Shown here: positions 1-7,078 of the stretch, piece after piece
Numbering within the stretch: position 1 is the first letter of the stretch
Layout of the letters: each line of letters opens with the position of its first letter
Source: Chloroflexota bacterium
Lineage (GTDB): Bacteria; Chloroflexota; Limnocylindria; Limnocylindrales; CSP1-4
Assembly: GCA_021786265.1 (NCBI GenBank)
Contig: JAJYNP010000224.1
Location: 1-7,577 of the forward strand
Direction of reading: 5' to 3'
Length of the DNA: 7,577 bases
Program-made: the position numbers and the translations under genes
Notes under the pieces: generated by a model
What the model was told of the DNA's origin: nothing
Seen by the model: only the letters and a program-made list of their open reading frames with translations
The model's database searches: none

Positions 1-626
1 GCGGCGGCGTCCATGGCGCGCTCTACCACTCGCAGTCGGTGGAGGCGTTCTTCACCCACGTGCCGGGGCTCAAGGTGATCGTGCCGTCCACACCCTACGA
101 CGCGAAGGGGCTGCTCCGGTCGGCGATCCGGGACGACGACCCGGTCCTCTTCTTCGAGCACAAGAAGATGTACCGAAGCGTGCGCGGGGACGTGCCGGAC
201 GGGGAGTACACGGTGCCGATCGGGCAGGCGGCCGTGACGCACGTCGGCACGCAGGTGACGGTCGTCGCCTACGGGCTCATGGCCCACTACGCCCTCGAGG
301 CCGCCGAGCGGGTCGCGGAGGAGGGGATCAGCGTCGAGGTCGTCGATCTCCGGACGTTGCGGCCGCTCGATGTGGAGACGCTGCTGGGATCGGTCCGCAA
401 GACCGGCAAGTGCCTGATCGTGTACGAGGACAACCGCTTCGGCGGCTACGGCGCCGAGATCGCCGCGATCGTCGCCGACGAGGCGTTCGACTACCTCGAC
501 GGGCCGGTCATGCGGGTCGCCGGCCCCGACGTCCCGGGCGTGCCCTACAACCACGTCCTGGAGGACTGGTTCATGGTGAACCCGGAGAAGATCGCAGAGG
601 GGATTCGGAAGCTCGCGGCGTACTGA
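1..626 (+). CDS. 2-oxoacid dehydrogenase E1 component, beta subunit (C-terminal part; 5' end outside window)
   Basis: This is the beta subunit of a pyruvate or branched-chain 2-oxoacid dehydrogenase E1, the thiamine-diphosphate enzyme that decarboxylates a 2-oxoacid and passes the acyl group to the lipoyl domain of E2. The reading frame is open from base 3 and gives 207 residues before the TGA. The family is usually about 325-340 residues, so roughly the first 120 (most of the pyrimidine-binding domain) lie upstream. Visible family signatures are GGVHGALYHSQS at the window start (its His, bases 27-29, is the conserved active-site His of the family), then HVPGLKV, PSTPYDAKGLL, DPVLFFEHK, the transketolase C-terminal domain with VDLRTLRPLD, and EDNRFGGYGAEIA. 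The GTG at 39 is an internal Val, not a start. Whether the substrate is pyruvate or a branched-chain acid cannot be decided. No E2 gene follows at once, although E2 often does in such operons, so the operon may be interrupted here. Confidence 0.95.
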   Translation, partial: GGVHGALYHSQSVEAFFTHVPGLKVIVPSTPYDAKGLLRSAIRDDDPVLFFEHKKMYRSVRGDVPDGEYTVPIGQAAVTHVGTQVTVVAYGLMAHYALEAAERVAEEGISVEVVDLRTLRPLDVETLLGSVRKTGKCLIVYEDNRFGGYGAEIAAIVADEAFDYLDGPVMRVAGPDVPGVPYNHVLEDWFMVNPEKIAEGIRKLAAY

Positions 627-689
627 GCGCTGCCGGTCAAGGTATGCTTGATGCGCGTCAACCAGCCGCGTCTTCCTGAGGGACTCGAG

Positions 690-800
690 ATGGCCGCCGA
701 TCCGCCTCTCATGTTCGACGCCGCCGTTCGTCAGTCCGCCTTGACCGCGTCTGCTACCGACGCGCCCGCACGGGTGACCCTCGCCCGCGGGGTGGAGTGA
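690..800 (+). CDS. Possible small ORF, 36 residues, unknown
   Basis: An ATG at 690 opens a 36-residue frame ending in TGA at 798-800. A GAGGG-type ribosome binding site (about 678-682) lies 7 nt upstream of the ATG, which is the main reason to list it. The product begins MAADPPLMFDAAVRQSALTA and matches nothing I recognise. It has no membrane segment, Cys pair or obvious domain. It may be the surviving N-terminus of a larger gene whose body was deleted, for instance the same gene that left the helicase C-terminus at 981-1180, or it may be a chance frame in GC-rich DNA. Confidence 0.22.
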   Translation: MAADPPLMFDAAVRQSALTASATDAPARVTLARGVE

Positions 801-851
801 CAACCAAGGTGTCACGGGCCCGGGGGACGATGCGCCGAGCGTGAGGGCACT

Positions 852-883
852 CGCTTCGCCGCCGACCGCGCGCTTCGCCGCCG
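852..883. repeat. Short direct repeat, 2 x 13 bp
   Basis: The 13-mer CGCTTCGCCGCCG occurs at 852-864 and again at 871-883, separated by 6 nt. It lies in the degenerate spacer just upstream of the helicase remnant. It is low-complexity GC-rich sequence, so it may be a local duplication or replication slippage product and need not be functional. Confidence 0.5.
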
Positions 884-947
884 CCGTCCAGACGGGCACC
901 GGCCTGGTTCCCGCGCGCCCGCGACATGCGACCACGCGGACGGGCGG

Positions 948-1205
948 ATGCAGCTGACCAACGGCGGCCCGGTCGATTTCGCCAACGCCCAGGTCCGGGC
1001 GATCGCGGGGGCGGTCGACGGTGTCCGCGTCGGCACCATCGACAAGTTCCAAGGCCAGGAGGCGCCGATCTCCGTCTACTCGATGGCGACCTCGTCGGCC
1101 GCCGAGGCGCCCCGCGGCATGGAGTTCCTCTGCTCGCTCCGCCGCCTGAACGTGGCGACCTCGCGGGCGCGCTGCGTCGCGGCGGAAGCGCGGTTTCTCG
1201 GATGA
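948..1205 (+). pseudogene. Remnant of a TM0106-type RecB-like nuclease/superfamily 1 helicase (C-terminal motifs V and VI only)
   Basis: The 85-residue frame contains the end of an AAA_12-type superfamily 1 helicase core. From about base 981 it reads NAQVRAI, then GVRVGTIDKFQGQEAPI (motif V), YSMATSS, APRGMEFLCSL and RLNVATSRARC (motif VI). This run is characteristic of TM0106 family proteins, which carry an N-terminal RecB-like nuclease and a C-terminal helicase and are normally over 1000 residues. Walker A, Walker B and the nuclease are all absent, and likeness is also lost after motif VI, where the tail EARFLG replaces the usual continuation. Both ends are therefore broken and the product cannot be a working helicase. 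Codon use is GC3-rich like the dehydrogenase gene (2 of 50 codons end in A/T), suggesting resident chromosomal origin. Its TGA overlaps the next gene's ATG (ATGA), so any residual translation could couple to that gene. The ATG at 948 is only the first Met in the frame and is probably not a true start. Confidence 0.72.
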
Positions 1206-4200
1206 GCGATCAGGTCGCGAAGAAGACCACCGCGGAGCACGCTGCCGCGCTGTTCGAGTTCCTAGTTCAGCTCGTCCACCTGCGAACGCAGTCGGTCCGT
1301 GACGTGGATCAGTACGCCAGCGCGAGCGGCGATGTGCTGTGGTTCAGCGAGCTTCCCGATCAACCGGAAGTCAAAACCGCCATTGACGCCCAAGACCAGC
1401 CCGAAGAGTGGCTGGTGCTGAAGCGGCCCAGGAGAGCGCAGCCGCCCGAGCTGCCGCAGAACCTCCTCGGGTGGGTGGACAACGACGCTGTTTCGGATCC
1501 CGACCGTCCTCTCTTGATCCATGACCCCGCCCAGATCGCCGTCAAGCATCGGGACGCGACGGGCTTACGGTCCTTCGTCGTCGAAGACCACGCCCTAGCT
1601 GATCACCCCGACGTAGTTACCGCCTGGGCGGCCTATCAGATTGCATGGGCGAGCTGGGCCACCGAGGCGCGCCGCGTAGGCCCGGTCGTCGAGGTCTACA
1701 CGCGGCTGTTCGCTATGCAGCAGCGTGCCGGACAGCTTGGCGAGCAGTACGAGATCGTGATTGCGTCGGGGCTGCTTCTAGCGCAGACGCGCCCAGGGAT
1801 AGTTCGTCGCCACCTCCTCACTCGTCGCGCGAAGATCGTCGTCGAAGAGACGACGGGCCGCATCGCCGTCGTTCCGGACGAAGACTCGGTCGAGGCTTCC
1901 ATCGAAACGGACATGCTCGATGGCGAGCTCGCCGTCGGAGCCGATGTCCTGGTGGCGCTTCGGTCGAGGTTGGAGGACGTCGGGACCAGGATCCTCACGC
2001 GCGCGGACGTGCTGCCGGTGCTCGAGACGTGGATCAACGCGGCGAGCCCGGTGGGTTACGTCGAGATGAGTTCCGTGCCGCCTTCAGCAGCCCACGACGA
2101 GACGCCCCGTCTTGTCTTCGCGCCCGCAGTGATCCTACGGCCCAGATCGCAGCGCTCGCTAGTCTCACTGTACGGGGCACTTATCGATCAACTGCATAGC
2201 GGCGTCGAACCACCAGAACTCGTTCGGGGCCTCGTCGAAATCATCGAGCCCTCCTTGAGCGCGCAGGAGGTCGACGCTGCCTCCCGCGAGATCCCAGAGG
2301 TGTATTTCCCGCTTCCGGCCAACGACGAGCAGCTTCGCATTGTCGACCGGCTGCGCTCCCACCGCGGCGTGGTCGTGGTCGGTCCACCAGGCACGGGGAA
2401 ATCACACACCATTGCCAACATCGTCTCCGACGCCCTCGCGCACGGCAAGCGCGTCGTGGTCACGAGTCACACCAGTCGGGCCTTGGAAGTCCTCGTCGAG
2501 AAGCTGCCGCCGGACGTACGCGATCTCTGCGTGATCATGGCGGGTGAGGGGCGTGGCCTCTCGGTGGAGCTGCGGCGGTCCGTGGACGCAATCCTCGAGC
2601 GTTCAAGCGATCCTGATTGGACTGCCGAGAGCGCAGGCGCAACCGCGGATCGAACTCGACGGGCGCTCCGCAAAGCCCAGGATGAGCGTGCGACGATCCT
2701 GGCGCGCCGGCGGGAACTGCGCCAGAGAGAAACCACGGAGCAGGACCTCAAATTCGGCGGATACACGGGGACGCTTGCTCGCATCGCCGAGCGCCTCGCC
2801 TCGGAGCATGACGCGCTCGGATGGATCCCGGACGAGGTTACCGGCGACCCTCCCCTGGCTGTCCAGGAGGTAATCGAGTGGCTCGCACTGGAGCTGCGAG
2901 TCCGCGACGGTGTTGAGAGTCAGGCCCGACAGGTGGTCCCCGCAGAGAGCGAAATCCCGGGCCCGGATGTCTTCGCAGCACTCATTGACAACTGGCGTGA
3001 TGCCTCCGACGACGTGCAGCACGCACCCGAGCTCGAGGCCGATCCGGTCTGGGTCCCGCTCGCTGCGGCGCCTCGGGAAGACCGAGGCCGGGCCCGCGAA
3101 GCGCTCCGCGCTCTGCGGCGTGCCGTCGGCGCCATAGACGCAACTCTCCCGTGGGTGCCTGAGGTACTCCGGGACATTCTGGCCGGCCTGGACAGTCCTT
3201 GGCGCGCTCGCGCTGAAGAGACCGGCCGTGTAGAGCAGGTGCTGGCGGCTCATGGGCCCGCCGCGGACCGGGTCCACGTAGACCGTCTCGATGACCTAGA
3301 CGCGCGCACCGTCCGGCTGCAGGCTGTCGCCCTCAGCCTCCACCTAGCAGGTGGCGGGTCGTTGGGATTCGGCCCGTTCAAGCCGCGTCCTGTCCGGGCC
3401 GCAGCCCCATGGCTCAAGGTCGTCACCGTGGACGGAGCCCATCCCACAACGCTGTCTCTCCTTGACGCCCTTCTTGCGCATCTTGAGTGCGCGATCGCGA
3501 TTGATGACCTGGCCGCATCGTGGGGCGACCGCATCAGGATCGACGAGCGGTCTTTCGCGGTTACCAGGGGCGTGGTTATTGAGCTCATGGAGCGCCTTGA
3601 GCCGACTCTTGCACTCGACTCGCTGCGTGATGCCGCGCGGATGGCGGTCCATGCATTGGACGGTATCTCCGAGCCGGTGTGGTCGGACCCGGCTGAGCTG
3701 CGGCGCCTCGAGTATGTCGTAGGTGCTGTTGATGCAGTGCGTCGGAGGGACGACGGAGAGGCAGCCGTCGCCCGGCTGGCCGAACGTCTGAGCACGTTCG
3801 GATCCCGGCGGGACGCAGCTCCACAGGTCTCAGAGCTCGCCTCAACCGTGGTGGCGAAGGACGTGAGGGCCTACGCGGAGGCGCATGCCCAGCTGGGGGC
3901 GATCCGACTTCTGAATGAAAGCCTCAGACGCCGCGACGCCCTATTCGAACGTGTCGCGGAGTCGGCGCCTCAGCTAGCAAGAGCGGTGCGAGAGGATCCG
4001 GCGGCGCCGGAGTGGCAGGCGTGGTCGCAGGATTTCGATAGCGCCTGGGCACACTCGCGGGCGTCCGCCTGGGTTCGTGAGCAGCTCGACGGGGGCGAGG
4101 TCGCAACGCTAGATCAGCAGCTGGCTCGGCTTGACGATCGCCTGCGGCTCTACACGAGGCAGCTCGGCGCCACTCTCGCGTGGCGCACGGCACTGGGGAG

Positions 4201-6925
4201 GCTCTCTCAACATCACAAGGCCCACCTTCAGGCCTACAGGAAGTACATGGCGAAGGTCGGGAAGGGAACCGGGAAGTACGCTGCGATGAACCTCGCCTTG
4301 GCGCGGCAGTCGATGAACGAGTGCATCGATGCCGTGCCGGCCTGGATCATGCCGACGTACCGGCTCGCGGAGACGCTGACGCCGAGATTCGAGCCCTTCG
4401 ATCTCGCCATCGTCGACGAGGCGAGCCAATCGGGCGTCGAGTCCCTCTTCGTATGGGCGCTGGCGAGGCAGGTTGTGGTCGTTGGTGACGATCAGCAGAT
4501 CAGTCCCGAGGCGGTCGGCGTGAGTCCGGCAGCGGTGGCGTCGATCGCTGCGGTATACATCCCGAACATCCCGCTTGCCGGGCTCTTTCGGCCCGACGTG
4601 AGCATCTTCGATCAAGCCCAGATCAGGTACCCGGGCAAGCTGCAACTCCGGGAGCACTTCCGTTGCATGCCCGAGATCATCGCCTTCTCGAACCGTCTGT
4701 CATACGGGTCATCGCCGCTTGAGCCGGTGCGACAGTTCGGAATGGACCGTCTTCCGCCCCTGCGCGCCGTCCACGTGGCTGGTGCTGAAGAGGCCAACGG
4801 GATCAATCGGCGCGAGGCGGAGGCTCTAGTCGATCAACTCATCGATTGCTGCGGCGACCCCGCGTACAAAGAAGCCTCGATGGGGGTGATCTCCCTGACG
4901 GGAGACCGTCAGGCGGCGTACATCCAGCGTCGTCTCATCGAACGCCTGGGTCCTGAGGCAATGCTGGAACACCGGATCAAGTGCGGCAACGCCTACGCCT
5001 TCCAGGGCGACCAGCGCCGCGTGATGTTTCTCTCGATGGTTGCCGCTCCAAGTGCCGACGGCCATCGCCTGAGCGCATTGACTGCCCAGAACATCCAGCA
5101 ACGATTCAACGTGGCCTCGAGCCGAGCCGAGGACCAGGCGTGGTTGTTCCACAGCGTCACCGCGGGAGACCTGAATCCGATCTGCTTGCGGGCGCGCCTG
5201 CTCGCCCATTTCTTGGATCCGGCCGGTGCCGAAGATCCCGCCCTTGCCGAAGTCTCCACCACCGACCTCCAGTCGCCATTCGACAGTCTCTTCGAACAAC
5301 GAGTGTGTCGGCGGCTCCGTGACCGCGGCTACCGAGTGGTACCCCAGCACAAGGTCCTTAATTACCGGATCGACCTGGTCGTCGAGGGCGGAGCTGCCAA
5401 ACTGGCCGTGGAGTGTGACGGTGACGCCTGGCACGGAGCCGAAGAGTACGAGCGTGACCTCGGTCGTCAGCGCGATCTTGAGCGATGCGGCTGGCGCTTT
5501 GTTCGGATCCCCGAGAGCCTCTTCTACCTGGATTCCGACGAGGCGATGGCTCCTATCTGGGAGACGCTCGACCGCCTCGGGATCCGGCCGATCTCGGTAG
5601 GTCAGCCGACAGCGATTGGCTCGCTGGACTCCGCTGAGGCTGTGTCTCTGCGGCTTCTGCCAAAGGCGGAGGTCGCCGCGCCAGAGGCCGACCGCGTCGA
5701 AGAACAGCCCCACGATGTGCCACCGCCCGCTCGAACTGTGGTGACCATCGGCCCGAAGGTGGCGGCTGGCAGAAGGTTCGACGGGACACTGCATATGGAT
5801 GAGGAGCCCGAAGGAACCGGTAGTCCGCCTCCCATCACTCTGTCCTCGTATCGAGCGTGGCAGCCCCACCCGCTGCCGGCGCTGGTTAGCCCATCGCCCC
5901 CAGTCCGGGAGGCGGTGCTTGAGATCGTTTCAGTCGAAGGTCCCATCCTGATTCGACGCCTAGCTGACCTCTACACGCACGCGCTGGGTCGCACCTACCT
6001 CACCCGAGCCCAGCGTCACGTCTTCAACGCTGCGGTCTTCTCGTTGATCCAGAACCGGCAGCTCGCGTCGGAGGCGCAGCTTGGCCAGGACGAGATGGCC
6101 CAGTGGACCGTTCGCGTCGCCGGGACTGAGCCCGTGCTCCTCCGCGAGCGTGGCCCGCGCTCGCTTATCGACGTACCGCCGACGGAGTTGACAGAAGCCG
6201 CTCGGGCGGTCGCGCCCGCGGGTATCGCGGAAGACGACCTCATCACCCGGCTTTGTATTCTTTACCAGGTGTCCAGCCGAATCGCGCTCCATCGGCAGCA
6301 TGTCGCCGCGGTGATTGGACGCGGCCTCGCAACCGTTGACGAACGCCCGCGAGTGCAGTTCCCTCAGACCCCCACGCTCTCAATCGCCACGCCGGGGACG
6401 CCTCCACCGCGGTCCGCAACCTCGTTCGCCGAAGCCCCGCCACAGCACTCCGCGGATCGGCTGACCCGCGAACTTGAAGGAGACATCGAGCAGGCGGTGA
6501 ACGACGCGCTGGGACTCGGCCTCGCCGGCCTGAAGCGCCTTGCCGAGGCCTGGGACGACGGTCCTCAGGTGACCGAGACGCGAGCTGCGCTGTTCGTTCA
6601 CCTCCACAGCCTCGGCGTCCTCCTCGATGAGCGGACGATAGTCGAGCGTGTGCGGGAGCAGATGCCAAACACAATGGGCGCGGCTCGCGGGGCGGTAGTG
6701 GACACGGCCCTCGCTCGGTTTGCCGGGCGGTACGTCGACCCGGAGCCCGTGGCGACTCTACTGAAGCCATGGGAGCTGGCCTCGTCCGGGCCGCGGACGC
6801 ACGCGCAGGATCCCGTCCAGGTGTGCAGTCACGGGATTCCGTGGGGCCAGTGCCGCCACCCGGGCTGTCCAGGCAGATTCCTCGGTTCCGCATGGACCGA
6901 GACGGATTGGCGAAACAACCGGTGA
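1202..6925 (+). CDS. Giant superfamily 1 helicase fused to a Vsr/DUF559-type endonuclease; putative anti-phage defence protein
   Basis: A 1907-residue protein, predicted cytoplasmic, with no signal peptide or membrane segment seen. Domains in order: an unrecognised N-terminal region (1-365); helicase Q-motif ANDEQ ending at Q377; Walker A GPPGTGKS (394-401); motif Ia TSHTSRALEVL (421-431); a roughly 600-residue insertion starting with a charged helix (about 481-520); GKGTGK (1020-1025); Walker B DEAS (1072-1075); motif III GDDQQ (1095-1099); LREHFRC (1149-1155); motif V FQGDQ (1267-1271); motif VI RFNVASSRA (1301-1309). A PD-(D/E)XK-fold nuclease follows (about 1358-1450), with E1365, D1391 in YRIDLVV and ECDGDAWH (E1404, D1406, H1411). 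Next come a probable DUF3320-like region (about 1565-1705) and a C-terminal Cys/His cluster (1875-1889). All catalytic motifs look intact. I infer ATP-driven translocation on nucleic acid coupled to cleavage of invading DNA. The start is the ATG at 1202: the frame is open further upstream, but that part only shadows the helicase remnant. No strong ribosome binding site precedes it, only a distant GGAA near 1181, so coupling through the ATGA overlap is possible. Codon use is less GC3-biased than its neighbours, suggesting transfer. Confidence 0.9.
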   Translation: MSDQVAKKTTAEHAAALFEFLVQLVHLRTQSVRDVDQYASASGDVLWFSELPDQPEVKTAIDAQDQPEEWLVLKRPRRAQPPELPQNLLGWVDNDAVSDPDRPLLIHDPAQIAVKHRDATGLRSFVVEDHALADHPDVVTAWAAYQIAWASWATEARRVGPVVEVYTRLFAMQQRAGQLGEQYEIVIASGLLLAQTRPGIVRRHLLTRRAKIVVEETTGRIAVVPDEDSVEASIETDMLDGELAVGADVLVALRSRLEDVGTRILTRADVLPVLETWINAASPVGYVEMSSVPPSAAHDETPRLVFAPAVILRPRSQRSLVSLYGALIDQLHSGVEPPELVRGLVEIIEPSLSAQEVDAASREIPEVYFPLPANDEQLRIVDRLRSHRGVVVVGPPGTGKSHTIANIVSDALAHGKRVVVTSHTSRALEVLVEKLPPDVRDLCVIMAGEGRGLSVELRRSVDAILERSSDPDWTAESAGATADRTRRALRKAQDERATILARRRELRQRETTEQDLKFGGYTGTLARIAERLASEHDALGWIPDEVTGDPPLAVQEVIEWLALELRVRDGVESQARQVVPAESEIPGPDVFAALIDNWRDASDDVQHAPELEADPVWVPLAAAPREDRGRAREALRALRRAVGAIDATLPWVPEVLRDILAGLDSPWRARAEETGRVEQVLAAHGPAADRVHVDRLDDLDARTVRLQAVALSLHLAGGGSLGFGPFKPRPVRAAAPWLKVVTVDGAHPTTLSLLDALLAHLECAIAIDDLAASWGDRIRIDERSFAVTRGVVIELMERLEPTLALDSLRDAARMAVHALDGISEPVWSDPAELRRLEYVVGAVDAVRRRDDGEAAVARLAERLSTFGSRRDAAPQVSELASTVVAKDVRAYAEAHAQLGAIRLLNESLRRRDALFERVAESAPQLARAVREDPAAPEWQAWSQDFDSAWAHSRASAWVREQLDGGEVATLDQQLARLDDRLRLYTRQLGATLAWRTALGRLSQHHKAHLQAYRKYMAKVGKGTGKYAAMNLALARQSMNECIDAVPAWIMPTYRLAETLTPRFEPFDLAIVDEASQSGVESLFVWALARQVVVVGDDQQISPEAVGVSPAAVASIAAVYIPNIPLAGLFRPDVSIFDQAQIRYPGKLQLREHFRCMPEIIAFSNRLSYGSSPLEPVRQFGMDRLPPLRAVHVAGAEEANGINRREAEALVDQLIDCCGDPAYKEASMGVISLTGDRQAAYIQRRLIERLGPEAMLEHRIKCGNAYAFQGDQRRVMFLSMVAAPSADGHRLSALTAQNIQQRFNVASSRAEDQAWLFHSVTAGDLNPICLRARLLAHFLDPAGAEDPALAEVSTTDLQSPFDSLFEQRVCRRLRDRGYRVVPQHKVLNYRIDLVVEGGAAKLAVECDGDAWHGAEEYERDLGRQRDLERCGWRFVRIPESLFYLDSDEAMAPIWETLDRLGIRPISVGQPTAIGSLDSAEAVSLRLLPKAEVAAPEADRVEEQPHDVPPPARTVVTIGPKVAAGRRFDGTLHMDEEPEGTGSPPPITLSSYRAWQPHPLPALVSPSPPVREAVLEIVSVEGPILIRRLADLYTHALGRTYLTRAQRHVFNAAVFSLIQNRQLASEAQLGQDEMAQWTVRVAGTEPVLLRERGPRSLIDVPPTELTEAARAVAPAGIAEDDLITRLCILYQVSSRIALHRQHVAAVIGRGLATVDERPRVQFPQTPTLSIATPGTPPPRSATSFAEAPPQHSADRLTRELEGDIEQAVNDALGLGLAGLKRLAEAWDDGPQVTETRAALFVHLHSLGVLLDERTIVERVREQMPNTMGAARGAVVDTALARFAGRYVDPEPVATLLKPWELASSGPRTHAQDPVQVCSHGIPWGQCRHPGCPGRFLGSAWTETDWRNNR
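2381..2404 (+). other. Walker A (motif I) of the large helicase
   Basis: These bases encode GPPGTGKS (residues 394-401 of the 1907-residue protein), a canonical P-loop with Lys400 and Ser401 positioned for phosphate and magnesium binding. The preceding VVVV strand and the following HTIANIV helix match superfamily 1 helicases of the Upf1/Dna2-like type. Confidence 0.95.
5273..5550 (+). other. Vsr/DUF559-like endonuclease domain within the large helicase
   Basis: Residues 1358 to about 1450 start with SPFDSLFEQRV, whose Glu1365 sits in the first helix as in DUF559 and Vsr-like nucleases. Asp1391 follows in YRIDLVV, then Glu1404-Cys-Asp1406 in AVECDGDAWH with His1411. The end is the family signature RQRDLERCGWRFVRI. 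The D-x12-E-x-D spacing with a nearby His is that of a PD-(D/E)XK-like fold in the MTES_1575/DUF559 group. No catalytic position looks lost. DNA strand preference and sequence specificity cannot be read from the sequence. Confidence 0.85.
5894..6316 (+). other. Probable DUF3320-like domain of the large helicase
   Basis: Residues of about 1565-1705 have the pattern expected of the DUF3320 family found at the C-terminus of helicase-Vsr proteins. There is a helix ending in IVSVEGPI (Glu1579), then RRLADLYTHALG, a basic helix followed by an NAAVFSLIQ helix, a hydrophobic strand pair containing QWTVRV, and IDVPPTELTEAARAV followed by DLITRLCILYQVS. Its role is unknown; a winged-helix-like DNA-binding or regulatory function is inference. 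The assignment rests on remembered pattern likeness and was not checked against a profile. Confidence 0.5.
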
Positions 6926-7001
6926 GATGGCACGCGCCCCTTCCGCGCTGTCTGTCGGGTCGCCGTCCTTATCAAGGTGGTGCTGGGATGCCACTCGACA
7001 G

Positions 7002-7023
7002 GGGCGCGACTCCCATCGCGCCC
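7002..7023. terminator. Perfect 8-bp stem-loop, possible transcription terminator of the helicase gene
   Basis: GGGCGCGA (7002-7009) and TCGCGCCC (7016-7023) are exact reverse complements around a 6-nt loop, CTCCCA. The hairpin starts 76 nt after the helicase stop codon. No T-tract follows (the next bases are ACAACGG), so a classical Rho-independent terminator is not shown, though U-tract-poor hairpins are proposed to act in some high-GC bacteria. It could instead stabilise the mRNA end. If it terminates, hsdM needs its own promoter. Confidence 0.4.
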
Positions 7024-7078
7024 ACAACGGCATTACCGGCGGGCAATCCTGCTGAGCGCAGGAGGTACTGGTGAGGGC

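Larger units (their letters stand above)
627..947. other. Degenerate spacer between the dehydrogenase gene and the helicase remnant
   Basis: No conserved gene is recognisable here. The stretch holds a possible 36-residue ORF (690-800), a small palindromic patch at 636-661 (TCAAG-N5-CTTGA, followed by the near-palindrome TTGATGCGCGTCAA) and a 13-bp direct repeat. A frame continuous with the downstream helicase remnant can be read through about 840-947, but its translation is rich in Arg, Pro and Ala and shows no helicase motif. I read the stretch as decayed or rearranged sequence at an insertion or deletion junction. Confidence 0.5.

Noticed and set aside
643..648. TATGCT as a possible -10 box upstream of the 36-residue ORF
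   Set aside because: No acceptable -35 element is found about 17 nt upstream, and the ORF it would serve is itself doubtful.
926..1201. Extension of the large helicase protein upstream to an ATG at 926
   Set aside because: The translation of 926-1201 is an Arg/Pro/Gly-rich out-of-frame reading of the helicase remnant, which is itself clearly coding-like in another frame. The ATG at 1202 begins the plausible protein sequence.
1202..2290. DUF4011 at the N-terminus of the helicase
   Set aside because: The N-terminal residues (FEFLVQLVHLRTQS and onward) do not show the LLDLTLRNRLLNF-type signature remembered for DUF4011, so the domain is not claimed.
2603..3277. A 224-residue antisense open frame inside the helicase insertion
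   Set aside because: No domain is recognisable, no ribosome binding site stands out, and the sense frame is continuous through it.
4826..5869. A 347-residue antisense open frame
   Set aside because: It lies opposite the helicase motif V/VI and nuclease region, whose sense translation carries clear conserved motifs. Long antisense frames are common in GC-rich genes, and this one shows no recognisable domain.
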